Below, in pieces: positions 7,645 through 16,019 of a stretch of 64,000 nucleotides of DNA. The first letter of the stretch is position 1. Each line of letters begins with the position of its first letter. Source of the stretch: Bacteroidota bacterium (GTDB lineage: Bacteria; Bacteroidota; Bacteroidia; Chitinophagales; Chitinophagaceae); the NCBI GenBank assembly GCA_026391455.1, contig JAPLEH010000033.1, forward strand, positions 1-64,000. The letters are read 5' to 3'. The position numbers and the translations under genes were made by a program. Under the pieces are notes generated by a model, which saw only the letters and a list, made by a program, of their open reading frames with translations, was not told the DNA's origin and did no database searches.

Positions 7645-10278
7645 ATGTCAAAATGGTTTATTATATATAAGGAGTTTTCGGATTTGCTTCTTAAGTATTA
7701 TAAAGCAGACCCGGCCAAGGCAGGCAGTTCGCTGTTTGAGGCCTGTAGTAAGGATTCTGTTTTTCTGAAATATAATTCTTGGTTGGCTAAAACTCTTGAA
7801 ATATCAAAAACCCGGAGCCTGGACCCTGTGCATGTGTTTACCTCCTTCAACCGAAGCCGGCAGCCGGAAACAGACCGAATTGCGATCATTAAGCGGTGGT
7901 TTTATATTTTGGATACTGGAAAGGATATTAATGAAATTGATTTTGCAGGCTGTCCTACTCCTTTTTCTCTTAAACTATTATCAGCCCGTCCAGCAGATGC
8001 CCAACAGGAAATCTGGCGCACATTTGCTGAGGTGAAGAAAGAGGGACAAAATGGTATAACTGAAATGGTGTTTCGGAATATTAAGTTATGGTATGGGATT
8101 GAAGTACCATCCTTAACTATTTTCCTTTTCTGGATAGACCCTGACAATTTTCTTCCTCTGGATAAGAACTCAGAAAAATTATTGTATAAGGCCGGTATTA
8201 TTAAATCGCCGCCAAAATCCTCCTACCAGTATGTCGGACTACTGCCGGTGAAAGATAGCCAGTTGTACCGGGATATTGCAAGGTTTGGATATGAGCTAAA
8301 TGCAGACGATCAGACAAAATCAAAGCGTGAGGGAATCGATGAATTCATCAATGCGCTCAGGAGAATATATCAAAAGGCCAGACGAAAAGTAACTGCTGGG
8401 GGTGATCTTCCTTTCAAGATTGTGGCTATCCGGCCTATAAAGGGAACTAATAAAGAAAAGTACAGTAAGATAATTAAGTTAGATACACTTTATTGTTTCT
8501 ATAAAGAATATGAGTTTCGGAAAGACGGGCGCATACGAATAAAGCCCCTACTACAAACCAACTTGTATAATATTAATTCCCTTTCTGTAAGCATCTCTGC
8601 AGTTGCAGGAAAGAACGGTTCGGGAAAAAGCACCCTTACGGAACTTTTTTATCTCGCTATTAATAATATGGCGGCAAAACTTCTTAATCAGCCGGAATCA
8701 GAGCTAATCTTTGTGAGGGGATTAAACATGGATATTTTCTACACTGCTGGTACATTTAACAGGTTGCGGCTCTGGGGCCGTAAAATCAGTATAACAGAGT
8801 ACAAGCAGAAAGGTGACATACTTAAGGAGTCTGTCAGCCGTATTGCCACAAGAGGTGATCTTGACGAATTCTTTTATACAATAGCGGTTAATTATTCTCA
8901 TTATGGATTAAATGCGCTGGATTTAGGGGAATGGATAAGTAAGTTGTTTCACAAGAATGATGGTTATCAGACTCCGCTTGTCATTAATCCATTTCGCAAG
9001 GAGGGAAACATTGATATTAATAATGAAAACGAGTTGGTGAAGAACCGTCTGTTTGCAAATATTGTTCAACCTGTTGAGAAAGGGGATCTGAATAACCTGC
9101 GGGTTTTAACGGATAATGGAAAAGAAGTAGTAAAAGTAAGGCTTACCAAACACGTTGTTAAGATAAAAAAATTACGGGAAGAGAATTTGCTGGGGGTAGA
9201 CGGAGTATTTCAAATCTTTCTAGATTATTTCAAGTTATCAATAGCTGGTGTATCGCAGGAGTATATAGAACTGTCAAAACTGTATATTACATCCAAGCTT
9301 AAAAAGATTTGTGAAACTTATCAGTCTTATTCTCCTTTTTTAGACAAAGACGGTGATTATTTCAGTTTTCGGGATTTGCCTGGATTACTTAACAAAATCC
9401 AATCCGACTCAAGTCATATAACGTACAAGATAAAACAGGTAATCAACTTCTTCAGGTTTAAAACATACAAATGGTATATTTTAAATAAAGATATCTCGAT
9501 TGATAAAATTTCAGCTCTTATTGAAGAAACCATATCCGAAGCATCACGTACAAGTCAAATACGTTCTGTAGAGTTACTTCCACCGGCATTTTATAACACC
9601 TCTTTTTTATTAAACAAGGGAGGCAGCTTTCAAAAGTTAAGCTCAGGGGAAAAGCAAAGGATTTACACTGTCAGTTCTATAGTTTATCATTTGAATAACC
9701 TGGATTCAGTAGTTGGAGATTATGCCCTGTCTTCATACCAATATGTGAATATTCTTTTCGATGAAATTGAACTTTATTTTCATCCCGAAATGCAGCGGCA
9801 GTTTATCAATTATTTTGTAGAGTACCTGAAAAGAGTACCACTTGACAATATTAAAAGCCTGAATTTTTGTTTCATTACCCACTCTCCATTTATTCTTTCG
9901 GATATTCCCTGCCAGAATATCTTATTTCTGAATGATGATGGTAAACCGGATGAGACATTGAATAGTTACAAAACTTTTGGTGGTAATATACACGATCTGC
10001 TAGCAAATAATTTTTTCCTGAATAAAGGTTATATGGGTGTATATGCTGATAGAGTAATCACATCATTAATCAATTTTTTATTGCCAGAAAAAAGAAAAAA
10101 GAAAATTAGCGATCTTCCAATAAAATGGACACAAGAATTGGCGAGAAACGTTATAGATTGTATAGGCGAACCGCTTATAAAAAATGGTTTAGATGAATTG
10201 TATCTGGTGAAATTTAGAGTTGTTGATATAGACAGGGAGATAAAAAGGCTTCAAAAACTGAAAAAAGACCTGCGATGA
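7645..10278 (+). CDS. ABC-type AAA ATPase, Septu/PtuA-like with N-terminal extension
   Basis: This 877-aa cytosolic protein is probably the sensor/motor of an anti-phage system. Residues about 1-230 form an unrecognised N-terminal region, including IFLFWIDPDNFLPLDKN, which recalls N-terminal parts of some McrB-type ATPases. The SMC/OLD-type ATPase part follows: Walker A GKNGSGKS at residues 322-329, signature LSSGEKQR at 665-672, Walker B ILFDE with D706-E707, and H-loop THSPF with H746. No Toprim domain is visible. The stop overlaps the HNH gene by 4 bp (ATGA), so they are translationally coupled. An ATPase followed by an HNH nuclease is the Septu (PtuA-PtuB) layout; the long N-terminus is unlike short PtuA forms. 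Confidence 0.8.
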   Translation: MSKWFIIYKEFSDLLLKYYKADPAKAGSSLFEACSKDSVFLKYNSWLAKTLEISKTRSLDPVHVFTSFNRSRQPETDRIAIIKRWFYILDTGKDINEIDFAGCPTPFSLKLLSARPADAQQEIWRTFAEVKKEGQNGITEMVFRNIKLWYGIEVPSLTIFLFWIDPDNFLPLDKNSEKLLYKAGIIKSPPKSSYQYVGLLPVKDSQLYRDIARFGYELNADDQTKSKREGIDEFINALRRIYQKARRKVTAGGDLPFKIVAIRPIKGTNKEKYSKIIKLDTLYCFYKEYEFRKDGRIRIKPLLQTNLYNINSLSVSISAVAGKNGSGKSTLTELFYLAINNMAAKLLNQPESELIFVRGLNMDIFYTAGTFNRLRLWGRKISITEYKQKGDILKESVSRIATRGDLDEFFYTIAVNYSHYGLNALDLGEWISKLFHKNDGYQTPLVINPFRKEGNIDINNENELVKNRLFANIVQPVEKGDLNNLRVLTDNGKEVVKVRLTKHVVKIKKLREENLLGVDGVFQIFLDYFKLSIAGVSQEYIELSKLYITSKLKKICETYQSYSPFLDKDGDYFSFRDLPGLLNKIQSDSSHITYKIKQVINFFRFKTYKWYILNKDISIDKISALIEETISEASRTSQIRSVELLPPAFYNTSFLLNKGGSFQKLSSGEKQRIYTVSSIVYHLNNLDSVVGDYALSSYQYVNILFDEIELYFHPEMQRQFINYFVEYLKRVPLDNIKSLNFCFITHSPFILSDIPCQNILFLNDDGKPDETLNSYKTFGGNIHDLLANNFFLNKGYMGVYADRVITSLINFLLPEKRKKKISDLPIKWTQELARNVIDCIGEPLIKNGLDELYLVKFRVVDIDREIKRLQKLKKDLR

Positions 10279-11237
10279 GAACAATACCTTTTTCAAAAGT
10301 TGATAGGGAGATTAAAAAGCACGATCAGGCAATACAAAAATACAAAGCTGATCTTAAGCAAAAGCTACAGCTACTCGTAAATAAAGGTTCATTGAAGGGG
10401 CCTGATATTATGTATGTAAAGGAATTGCTAAAGGTTGCTAATAACATAATTACCGCAAAACCAGCAACACTTGCAACATATGAAAAAAAATTTCGACGAA
10501 TTATTTCTCCGGAAACTATGAAAACTAAAGCAAAGCAAAAGTTTCGGACCTTATTGATTAATACTCTCGGTTATAGTGAAAGAAGAAAGGATTTTTACCC
10601 GCACTATTTTAAAGACATTGGAATTGGAGCCTGCATTTATTGCAATTCAATGTTGACGGTGACTGTTGAAAAGATTATTAGGAAAAAGAGAAAAACTGGA
10701 GCCCAGGCCAGGTTCCAGGTTGACCATTATCTTCCGAAATCTGAATATCCATGTTTCAGTATATCATTATACAATCTTTATCCCACCTGTGCCAGCTGCA
10801 ACAATAGTAAGGGCAGTCATAAAGTACAGTTTCAGCTATACGCAGAAGATGCGAGAATTAAGAATTCTGGATTTTATTTTGAACTGAATATGGTTTCGGT
10901 GGGTGTTTACCTACTGTACAGGGACAGTGGTTTAATCGATTTCGAATTTATAGAGCCTAAAATAGCTGGTAAAAATGTGAAAAGCTTTAATGAAGTCTTT
11001 GCTGTTGAAGGTATATATAAGACCCAAAAGGGAATTGCAGAGGAATTGATACTGAAGGCGGAAGTTTACACCCCGGCGTATAAAAAACTGTTAGCCGGGA
11101 GTTTTCCAAAAATTTTTACTTCAGCTAGTATTACTGACAGGCTTATCATTGGGAACTATACTTCTGAAAGTGATTTACATAAAAGACCAATGGCGAAATT
11201 TATGATAGATATCGCTATACAGCTTGGGCTGATATAA
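10275..11237 (+). CDS. HNH endonuclease, PtuB-like
   Basis: This 320-aa putative nuclease is coupled to the ATPase gene by a 4-bp overlap. The N-terminus (about 1-60) is lysine-rich and helical. The HNH/zinc core has C120-x2-C123 (CIYC), D150-H151 (FQVDHYLPK) and C172-x2-C175 (CASCNNSKG), consistent with a beta-beta-alpha-metal nuclease. In Septu-type systems the ATPase is thought to gate the HNH nuclease during phage infection; the same is inferred here. The C-terminal 140 aa are not recognised. The gene is AT-rich compared with rpl and rpo genes, suggesting transfer. Confidence 0.82.
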   Translation: MRTIPFSKVDREIKKHDQAIQKYKADLKQKLQLLVNKGSLKGPDIMYVKELLKVANNIITAKPATLATYEKKFRRIISPETMKTKAKQKFRTLLINTLGYSERRKDFYPHYFKDIGIGACIYCNSMLTVTVEKIIRKKRKTGAQARFQVDHYLPKSEYPCFSISLYNLYPTCASCNNSKGSHKVQFQLYAEDARIKNSGFYFELNMVSVGVYLLYRDSGLIDFEFIEPKIAGKNVKSFNEVFAVEGIYKTQKGIAEELILKAEVYTPAYKKLLAGSFPKIFTSASITDRLIIGNYTSESDLHKRPMAKFMIDIAIQLGLI

Positions 11238-11482
11238 TCTCTTGCTATCTTATAGGACCGTCTAATAAAACATAAATGTTGTATACTTTACTTTACAAGT
11301 CCTCGTCTTATAACAAAATCATCGGAGACCTAAGCTGGTGATTTCTCGATTCAGCATACACCCTGCTACTCCATCACATAGCTATTTTTTCTGATACTGG
11401 CATGGCTTAAATTCGCAATGAATTTATACATAGAAAGAGTCCCTTTACAAATTTATTGATAACGTTTCGGAAACCATAACCG

Positions 11483-13303
11483 TTAAATATTCTTTTTGAT
11501 ATAAGAGAACATTTCATTAACCTTTTCCATCTCCTTTTTGATATCCAAGTTCATTTTGTCAATCTTCTCCATATTTCCTTTGATAAACGAGTTCATTCTA
11601 TCAGCTTTATCTTTGTCTCCTCTCTTCTCTGGAGGGAAAAGGTTTGCAAATAGCGGCAAAAAGTTTTTCATATCATATTCCTCATACAACTCTTTATCTG
11701 TCATAATAAGATTATACAGGTTAGCATCAAAGAAACTGGAATAGAAAGGACGCTCCGATCTTGCATCTGCTGCATCATAAATAAAATCGAAGAGTAGCAG
11801 GTCGTCCTGAGAGTCATCTCTGTAATAGTAACTAGCCACCCATATATATTTAGGCAAACTCTTGAATAAAGCGCTATAACCGATGGTGGTTTTATTCCCT
11901 TTTGGCAGACTATTTAACTTTTCCCTGAGATCGCTTTTGTAATCTTCGCTCGGCACCAGGTATATATCCCAGAAGAAATTTGAGGTGCCCATGTATTGTT
12001 TTATAATCCCGGTAAGATCCACTACCCGTACATAAATCTCGTCGAAGGTTACTTTCACCCCCTTGATAAGAGGTACCACTACGCTATGTGCATCTGCTTC
12101 AATAAAGCTCCCATCGCTGATTTTCCAGGAAGTTGTAAACTGGCAGGAATCGCTGGCATTTTTAGTTTTGTCTTTATTAAACTCTATTTTAGCAAATGGG
12201 CCTACTTGGTCGTCGTGTGCAAAAAGTTTTTTTATAAAATCGCTTCGAAGATTAAGTATTTTTTTGGGTTGTCTTTTTGATTCATTTTGGCCAATGCGGT
12301 AACCGTTTACCGTTACCAGATGATAGCCCTGATCTATGTAAGAAGGCCCTTTGCTTGTTTTCTTTTTGCTCAAAAGGCGCAACCCGAGTAATACAGGTAT
12401 ACCCATCCTATTATAGGCATAAATATAAGCTTTGAGTCGGTCATCATTAAATAACTTGAGATTATTGCTGTCTTTATCTAAGGCATTGGCACTTCTGTAT
12501 TCTCCGCTGACAAGCTCTTTTTGTTTGATTTCTGCCACCAATCCAATTGAGCGTATCACATTTGCTACTTGTTCTAATGATAATCCTTTATTGGGGAAAA
12601 CCTTTCCTGTATTATTATTATCTAGTCCGGCATGTATAGTTACACTACTTGGAGATAGTATAGGGGTACCCCAAAGTTCATTTGTTTTGTGAAGGGCAAA
12701 CCACAACGCCTGGCTGGCACAAATGGACGTAATGCCATCCTGTTGCATAAAGGGCAGCGTATGTAGCTCGTAGTTGATTCCAAAAACAGTAACACGCTGT
12801 TTGGAAATAGCTGTATAATTCCTGGATTCAGCAGCATTGGACACAGGTTGTTCCTGATAGGTCCTCAGCATGGTTGTACCTATGTTGCCGTTTGGAATGG
12901 GTTTGATGACAACATAACCTAGGTAAATGGAAGTATCTCTTTTTTTGAAATTATTTCTTGATTTGATCAGGTCATCAAATTCTTTCACAGAAAATTCGCG
13001 GCTGAAAAAATGTACCCGGGAACATTTACGAGCATAATCCTTATGCAGGAAAGCATAATAATTCAAGTAATCATCGAGATATGATTGACTAATGTAACCA
13101 TATTCCACAATGATGCATTTAGCATTCAATCCTTCTTTATCAGCTTTCAGATAGTTGTGGAGATAGTCTATATGACGTGTATTACTTTCAATGGATTTTA
13201 CTAGGTCTTCATCTTCAATAAACTCAGTAAATGCCTTTATTAGGCTGGCTCGGTCGTTATAAGGAATGAGGCTGCGTGATATTTCCTGCTGTAGTTTTGG
13301 CAT
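11483..13303 (-). CDS. Putative papain/C39-fold cysteine peptidase-like protein
   Basis: I do not recognise this 606-aa protein as a named family. Residues 180-345 look like a papain-fold cysteine peptidase: LPFMQQDGITSICASQALWF supplies a Gln and Cys195 at a helix start, and GYHLVTVNGY supplies His328 and Asn331. The first 170 residues are helical and charged. The last 40 (KGNMEKIDKMNLDIKKEMEK) predict a coiled coil. No signal peptide or TM is seen, so it should be cytosolic. The ATG at 13303 is chosen over an in-frame TTG at 13321 that lies inside a hairpin stem. It follows the 77-aa basic gene and is near AbiGi-like and Septu-like genes, so a defence role (peptidase effector) is inferred. 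Confidence 0.6.
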   Translation of the reverse strand: MPKLQQEISRSLIPYNDRASLIKAFTEFIEDEDLVKSIESNTRHIDYLHNYLKADKEGLNAKCIIVEYGYISQSYLDDYLNYYAFLHKDYARKCSRVHFFSREFSVKEFDDLIKSRNNFKKRDTSIYLGYVVIKPIPNGNIGTTMLRTYQEQPVSNAAESRNYTAISKQRVTVFGINYELHTLPFMQQDGITSICASQALWFALHKTNELWGTPILSPSSVTIHAGLDNNNTGKVFPNKGLSLEQVANVIRSIGLVAEIKQKELVSGEYRSANALDKDSNNLKLFNDDRLKAYIYAYNRMGIPVLLGLRLLSKKKTSKGPSYIDQGYHLVTVNGYRIGQNESKRQPKKILNLRSDFIKKLFAHDDQVGPFAKIEFNKDKTKNASDSCQFTTSWKISDGSFIEADAHSVVVPLIKGVKVTFDEIYVRVVDLTGIIKQYMGTSNFFWDIYLVPSEDYKSDLREKLNSLPKGNKTTIGYSALFKSLPKYIWVASYYYRDDSQDDLLLFDFIYDAADARSERPFYSSFFDANLYNLIMTDKELYEEYDMKNFLPLFANLFPPEKRGDKDKADRMNSFIKGNMEKIDKMNLDIKKEMEKVNEMFSYIKKNI

Positions 13304-13308
13304 AACAA

Positions 13309-13338
13309 AAAAGACCCTCAAATATATTGAGGGTCTTT
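13309..13338 (-). terminator. Terminator-like hairpin abutting the peptidase-like start codon
   Basis: On the minus strand, AAAGACCCTCAA and TTGAGGGTCTTT form a 12-bp stem with a 5-nt loop, then TTT and G. It lies between the 77-aa gene and the 606-aa gene. Only about six bases separate it from the ATG at 13303, leaving no room for a separate promoter or ordinary ribosome-binding site. It may be an attenuator that makes expression of the downstream gene conditional. Confidence 0.75.
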
Positions 13339-13373
13339 AATATTTCAACAATTATAAATTTAATGGTAAACAC

Positions 13374-13607
13374 TTAGACGTTAAACTCCCGGTTCAACTC
13401 ACTTTTTTCCACACCCTGTCCCATTTTGATGTACCTACGATTGGTACGGATAAAGTTCAGTACTTCATCAGAAACAAGTTTTTCACCCACTCCCCTTTTT
13501 TTCAGGCCAAAACGATGGATGATACTGCTCTTTTTTGAAAATAAGTTTTTTCCAGATGTTACCAGCAACTGCCCTGTAGTTTTTTTTCTATTTTTTGACC
13601 TGCGCAT
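13374..13607 (-). CDS. Small basic hypothetical protein
   Basis: This 77-aa protein starts MRRSKNRKKTTGQLL and is rich in Lys and Arg in its first half, with a more polar end (KSELNREFNV). An upstream TTG would add two residues; the ATG at 13607 is preferred. It has no signal peptide or TM. The basic N-terminus suggests nucleic-acid or ribosome binding. It is directly upstream of the peptidase-like gene on the same strand and has its own promoter motif at 13673-13680. It might be the substrate, partner or antitoxin of the peptidase-like protein; nothing in the sequence proves this. Confidence 0.55.
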   Translation of the reverse strand: MRRSKNRKKTTGQLLVTSGKNLFSKKSSIIHRFGLKKRGVGEKLVSDEVLNFIRTNRRYIKMGQGVEKSELNREFNV

Positions 13608-13672
13608 ATTCAAAAAAATTAAACTTAAATAAAAAGAAGGTTTCCTTTTGGACGAAATTTTTTAAGGGGGGG

Positions 13673-13680
13673 CAAAGATA
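13673..13680 (-). promoter_or_regulatory. Bacteroidota -7 element for the 77-aa/peptidase-like pair
   Basis: The minus strand reads TATCTTTG, an exact TAnnTTTG match, between the AbiGi-like stop (13699) and the 77-aa gene start (13607). A C7 run follows immediately on that strand. It suggests that the small gene and the peptidase-like gene form their own transcript, separate from the AbiGi-like gene. Confidence 0.6.
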
Positions 13681-13698
13681 AGCCGTAGTAAGTATTCG

Positions 13699-14472
13699 TT
13701 AAAAATCATTTTTAATCTCCTCCCGAAGCAACACCTTTCTTAACAAATTAAGAATTTCAGCCTCTTGTAGCCCTAATCCTTTAAGAAAAACGGAAAATTG
13801 GTCATAATATTTCTCGTTTTCCAAGATGATATACCGAATATCAGTAATGCTAAAACCAAGCCGGTATTTATCAAGTTTCTTTTGTTCTACCTCAGTTAGG
13901 GAAGCTAGCCCTTCTCCACCTTTCCCAATCAAGAACAGCTCTTTATCATCCATAGGAAGGTAACGCCATTCCCTTTCATTATAAAATATTTTTGATTTGC
14001 CCGCTTGCACCCCGCTGTAAGGTTTCAGGTATCTCAGTATCCTGGCAAGTTCATTGCCCATTTCCGGACGAATATTTTTATACTTAGTACCTGGGTCTGC
14101 TTTCCGGATGATTTCACGGAGAAACTTTATAATGGCTGATTCCTCTGATGAAATGTACAAAATAGGGTTCAGACCATTCAATTTTCCCCATTCCTTTGTT
14201 AGTCCGATAGCAAAACTCCCATAATGCTCAAGGTGATCTTTCAATTGGGCTATAGGGATATCACAAAAACAAACCATGGGAAAATACATCTGAAGTGAAT
14301 CCCTAGGCTGCTTGGTTGAAAGAAAGCTAATGTCTTCCAAGCTCCACCTTGGAATAAACGCTTTGCGGCGGATTATTTCGGTTAGATATTCAAATCGTGG
14401 CATACACTTAATCAATACCGTAGAGCTGATTGTAACATTTACAGAAAATTCATCCTTCCTAGATTTCGGCAT
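13699..14472 (-). CDS. AbiGi-like abortive infection protein
   Basis: This 257-aa protein matches the AbiGi family pattern by eye: IIRRKAFIPRWSLEDI, then PMVCFCDIPIAQLKDHLEHY, GSFAIGLTKEWGKLNGLNP and the later NEREWRYLP. AbiGi is one half of the lactococcal AbiG abortive phage-resistance pair. The partner AbiGii nucleotidyltransferase is not seen here. The downstream neighbours on the same strand are the 77-aa basic gene and the peptidase-like gene. No signal peptide or TM is seen, so it is cytosolic. The family call comes from remembered motifs and should be checked with a profile search. Confidence 0.75.
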   Translation of the reverse strand: MPKSRKDEFSVNVTISSTVLIKCMPRFEYLTEIIRRKAFIPRWSLEDISFLSTKQPRDSLQMYFPMVCFCDIPIAQLKDHLEHYGSFAIGLTKEWGKLNGLNPILYISSEESAIIKFLREIIRKADPGTKYKNIRPEMGNELARILRYLKPYSGVQAGKSKIFYNEREWRYLPMDDKELFLIGKGGEGLASLTEVEQKKLDKYRLGFSITDIRYIILENEKYYDQFSVFLKGLGLQEAEILNLLRKVLLREEIKNDF

Positions 14473-14784
14473 TAGAAATATTTTGTCAATACGAATTTGA
14501 CAAATAGTTTCAAACTAGCAAATACCAAAAACAGGGTATTTTTAACGAAATATTCCGAAAAGAAGACATTTGTCAACTATATTTATTAGACTGTCTTCTA
14601 TGGAGCAAATATCAAATTTGAGATAGATGTCTGGGTTTATTTTGGGGCTTTAGTACTAAAACGTACTTTTATTTAAAATAATGGCTATTTACTCATATCC
14701 CTCATTTAAAAACTCCTTTGTCGGCATATGCATCTCCCTTTAATCTCTAACAATAGAATGGGCATGCATAAAACCAGCATTAAA
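14473..14784. other. 312-bp intergenic region, no gene seen
   Basis: This AT-rich stretch lies between the divergently placed start of the AbiGi-like gene and the stop of the HhH gene. It holds short direct words (CAAATAGTTT, CAAATATCAAATTT) but no convincing hairpin, promoter or reading frame. It marks the edge of the accessory insert. Confidence 0.5.
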
Positions 14785-15756
14785 TTACAATTCTAAGTAA
14801 GGAATCATCTTAATATATATAGCATCCGTGAACACCAACACTTTCTTTAAATCCTCCAGTTTACCAAACGGACCGTGTTCATTCCGGTACGACACGATCG
14901 CATTCGCAATAGCCCACCGGATATAAGGATGCGTCTTCAGTTCGTCTGCAGAGGCGGTATTGATATTAATCTTCTTAACCCTGCCCGCGTCCGCCCTCAG
15001 GTATGGTTTTATTTTCTGAAAAGTAGAATCCGGAAGCCCAAATGTTTCTCCCACCTGGTTTACATGGTAAAAACCACCCAGTTTATCCCGGAAGTTGAGG
15101 ATGCGCGCTGCCAGTTTAGCCCCAATACCCGGCAGGGGTACGAGGCCATTTGAGTCAGTGCTGTTGATATCTACTATCGAGTAGGCATGACCGCTGGTAT
15201 GACCCGGATATTGTTTTGCTAACGGCGGGGATTCCGTATACGTTTTGCCGGATGGGGCCTCATTTCCAGAAGCAATAGTTATATACGGTGCTATTCGTGC
15301 ATACTCATCCGGGAAAAGGCCATAAATACGTTGCACATCCTCCGGTTTGCGAAAACGACCCCCATGTTCCCGGTAATTGAGGATCGTATGGATAGTCTTA
15401 TCACGAAGGCCCAGTTTCTTCCATCCTTCCTCTGTAAGGGTATTAGGATCAAAACTGAATAGTTCACCCCTGACGCTGTACGGGGAATGCCGGTATTTAT
15501 CAGCCGGCACCCCGTTGCCGTTATCTGCATAAGATGGTTTATCGAAACCATTATTGGCTGACTGTTCTTCCTTCTCAACGAGCTGTTGCAAAGCAACAGA
15601 CCAGGTACTGTCTTCCGAAGGGCGGGGGGCAGTACTATTTCCCGTAATGACCGGGAACAACAGAACAAGGAAAATGAGGACGAAAAGGGCCAGTACGGCC
15701 ATGCTTTCTTTACGGCTGAACCGAAAATAGTCGGTCAACCAATGGCTAAGTTTCAT
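14785..15756 (-). CDS. ComEA-like helix-hairpin-helix protein, membrane-anchored
   Basis: This 323-aa protein has an N-terminal TM segment (about 18-38: ESMAVLALFVLIFLVLLFPV), then a polar linker and three helix-hairpin-helix modules. They are around residues 100-160 (FDPNTLTEEGWKKLGL), 190-250 (DINSTDSNGLVPLPGIGAKL) and 258-323 (ININTASADELKTHPYI). This layout is common in Bacteroidota and is related to the DNA-binding part of ComEA. It may bind extracytoplasmic or incoming DNA; the precise role is unknown. It is divergent from rpoB. Confidence 0.88.
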   Translation of the reverse strand: MKLSHWLTDYFRFSRKESMAVLALFVLIFLVLLFPVITGNSTAPRPSEDSTWSVALQQLVEKEEQSANNGFDKPSYADNGNGVPADKYRHSPYSVRGELFSFDPNTLTEEGWKKLGLRDKTIHTILNYREHGGRFRKPEDVQRIYGLFPDEYARIAPYITIASGNEAPSGKTYTESPPLAKQYPGHTSGHAYSIVDINSTDSNGLVPLPGIGAKLAARILNFRDKLGGFYHVNQVGETFGLPDSTFQKIKPYLRADAGRVKKININTASADELKTHPYIRWAIANAIVSYRNEHGPFGKLEDLKKVLVFTDAIYIKMIPYLEL

Positions 15757-15847
15757 GTACGGAATTTCAGCAATATTAGTAAATTATTGTATGCGTTTAG
15801 TAGCTGGAAAAGAGAATTTTGGCCGGGTTATTGTGAGCAAACTTTTC

Positions 15848-15877
15848 TTGGTTGAGAAATATAAATCCGTACCTTTG
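15848..15877 (+). promoter_or_regulatory. Bacteroidota promoter for rpoBC
   Basis: TTG at 15848-15850 and TACCTTTG at 15870-15877 are separated by 19 bp, matching the Bacteroidota -33/-7 pattern. It is about 143 bp before the rpoB ATG. A dedicated rpoBC promoter is expected because a terminator and 9 kb of other genes lie between rplL and rpoB. Confidence 0.75.
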
Positions 15878-16019
15878 CCATCCTTTATTTTGGCCAAATA
15901 TATTTTGACATCCCAAATCATGCGCAATTAATTGAAATTCAATGGCTTTCGTTTTATCTAAAATGAGAGCCTGCATGTGATTTGTGTGTCCTCAACGTTG
16001 TAAAACCGGTTTTACGCAT

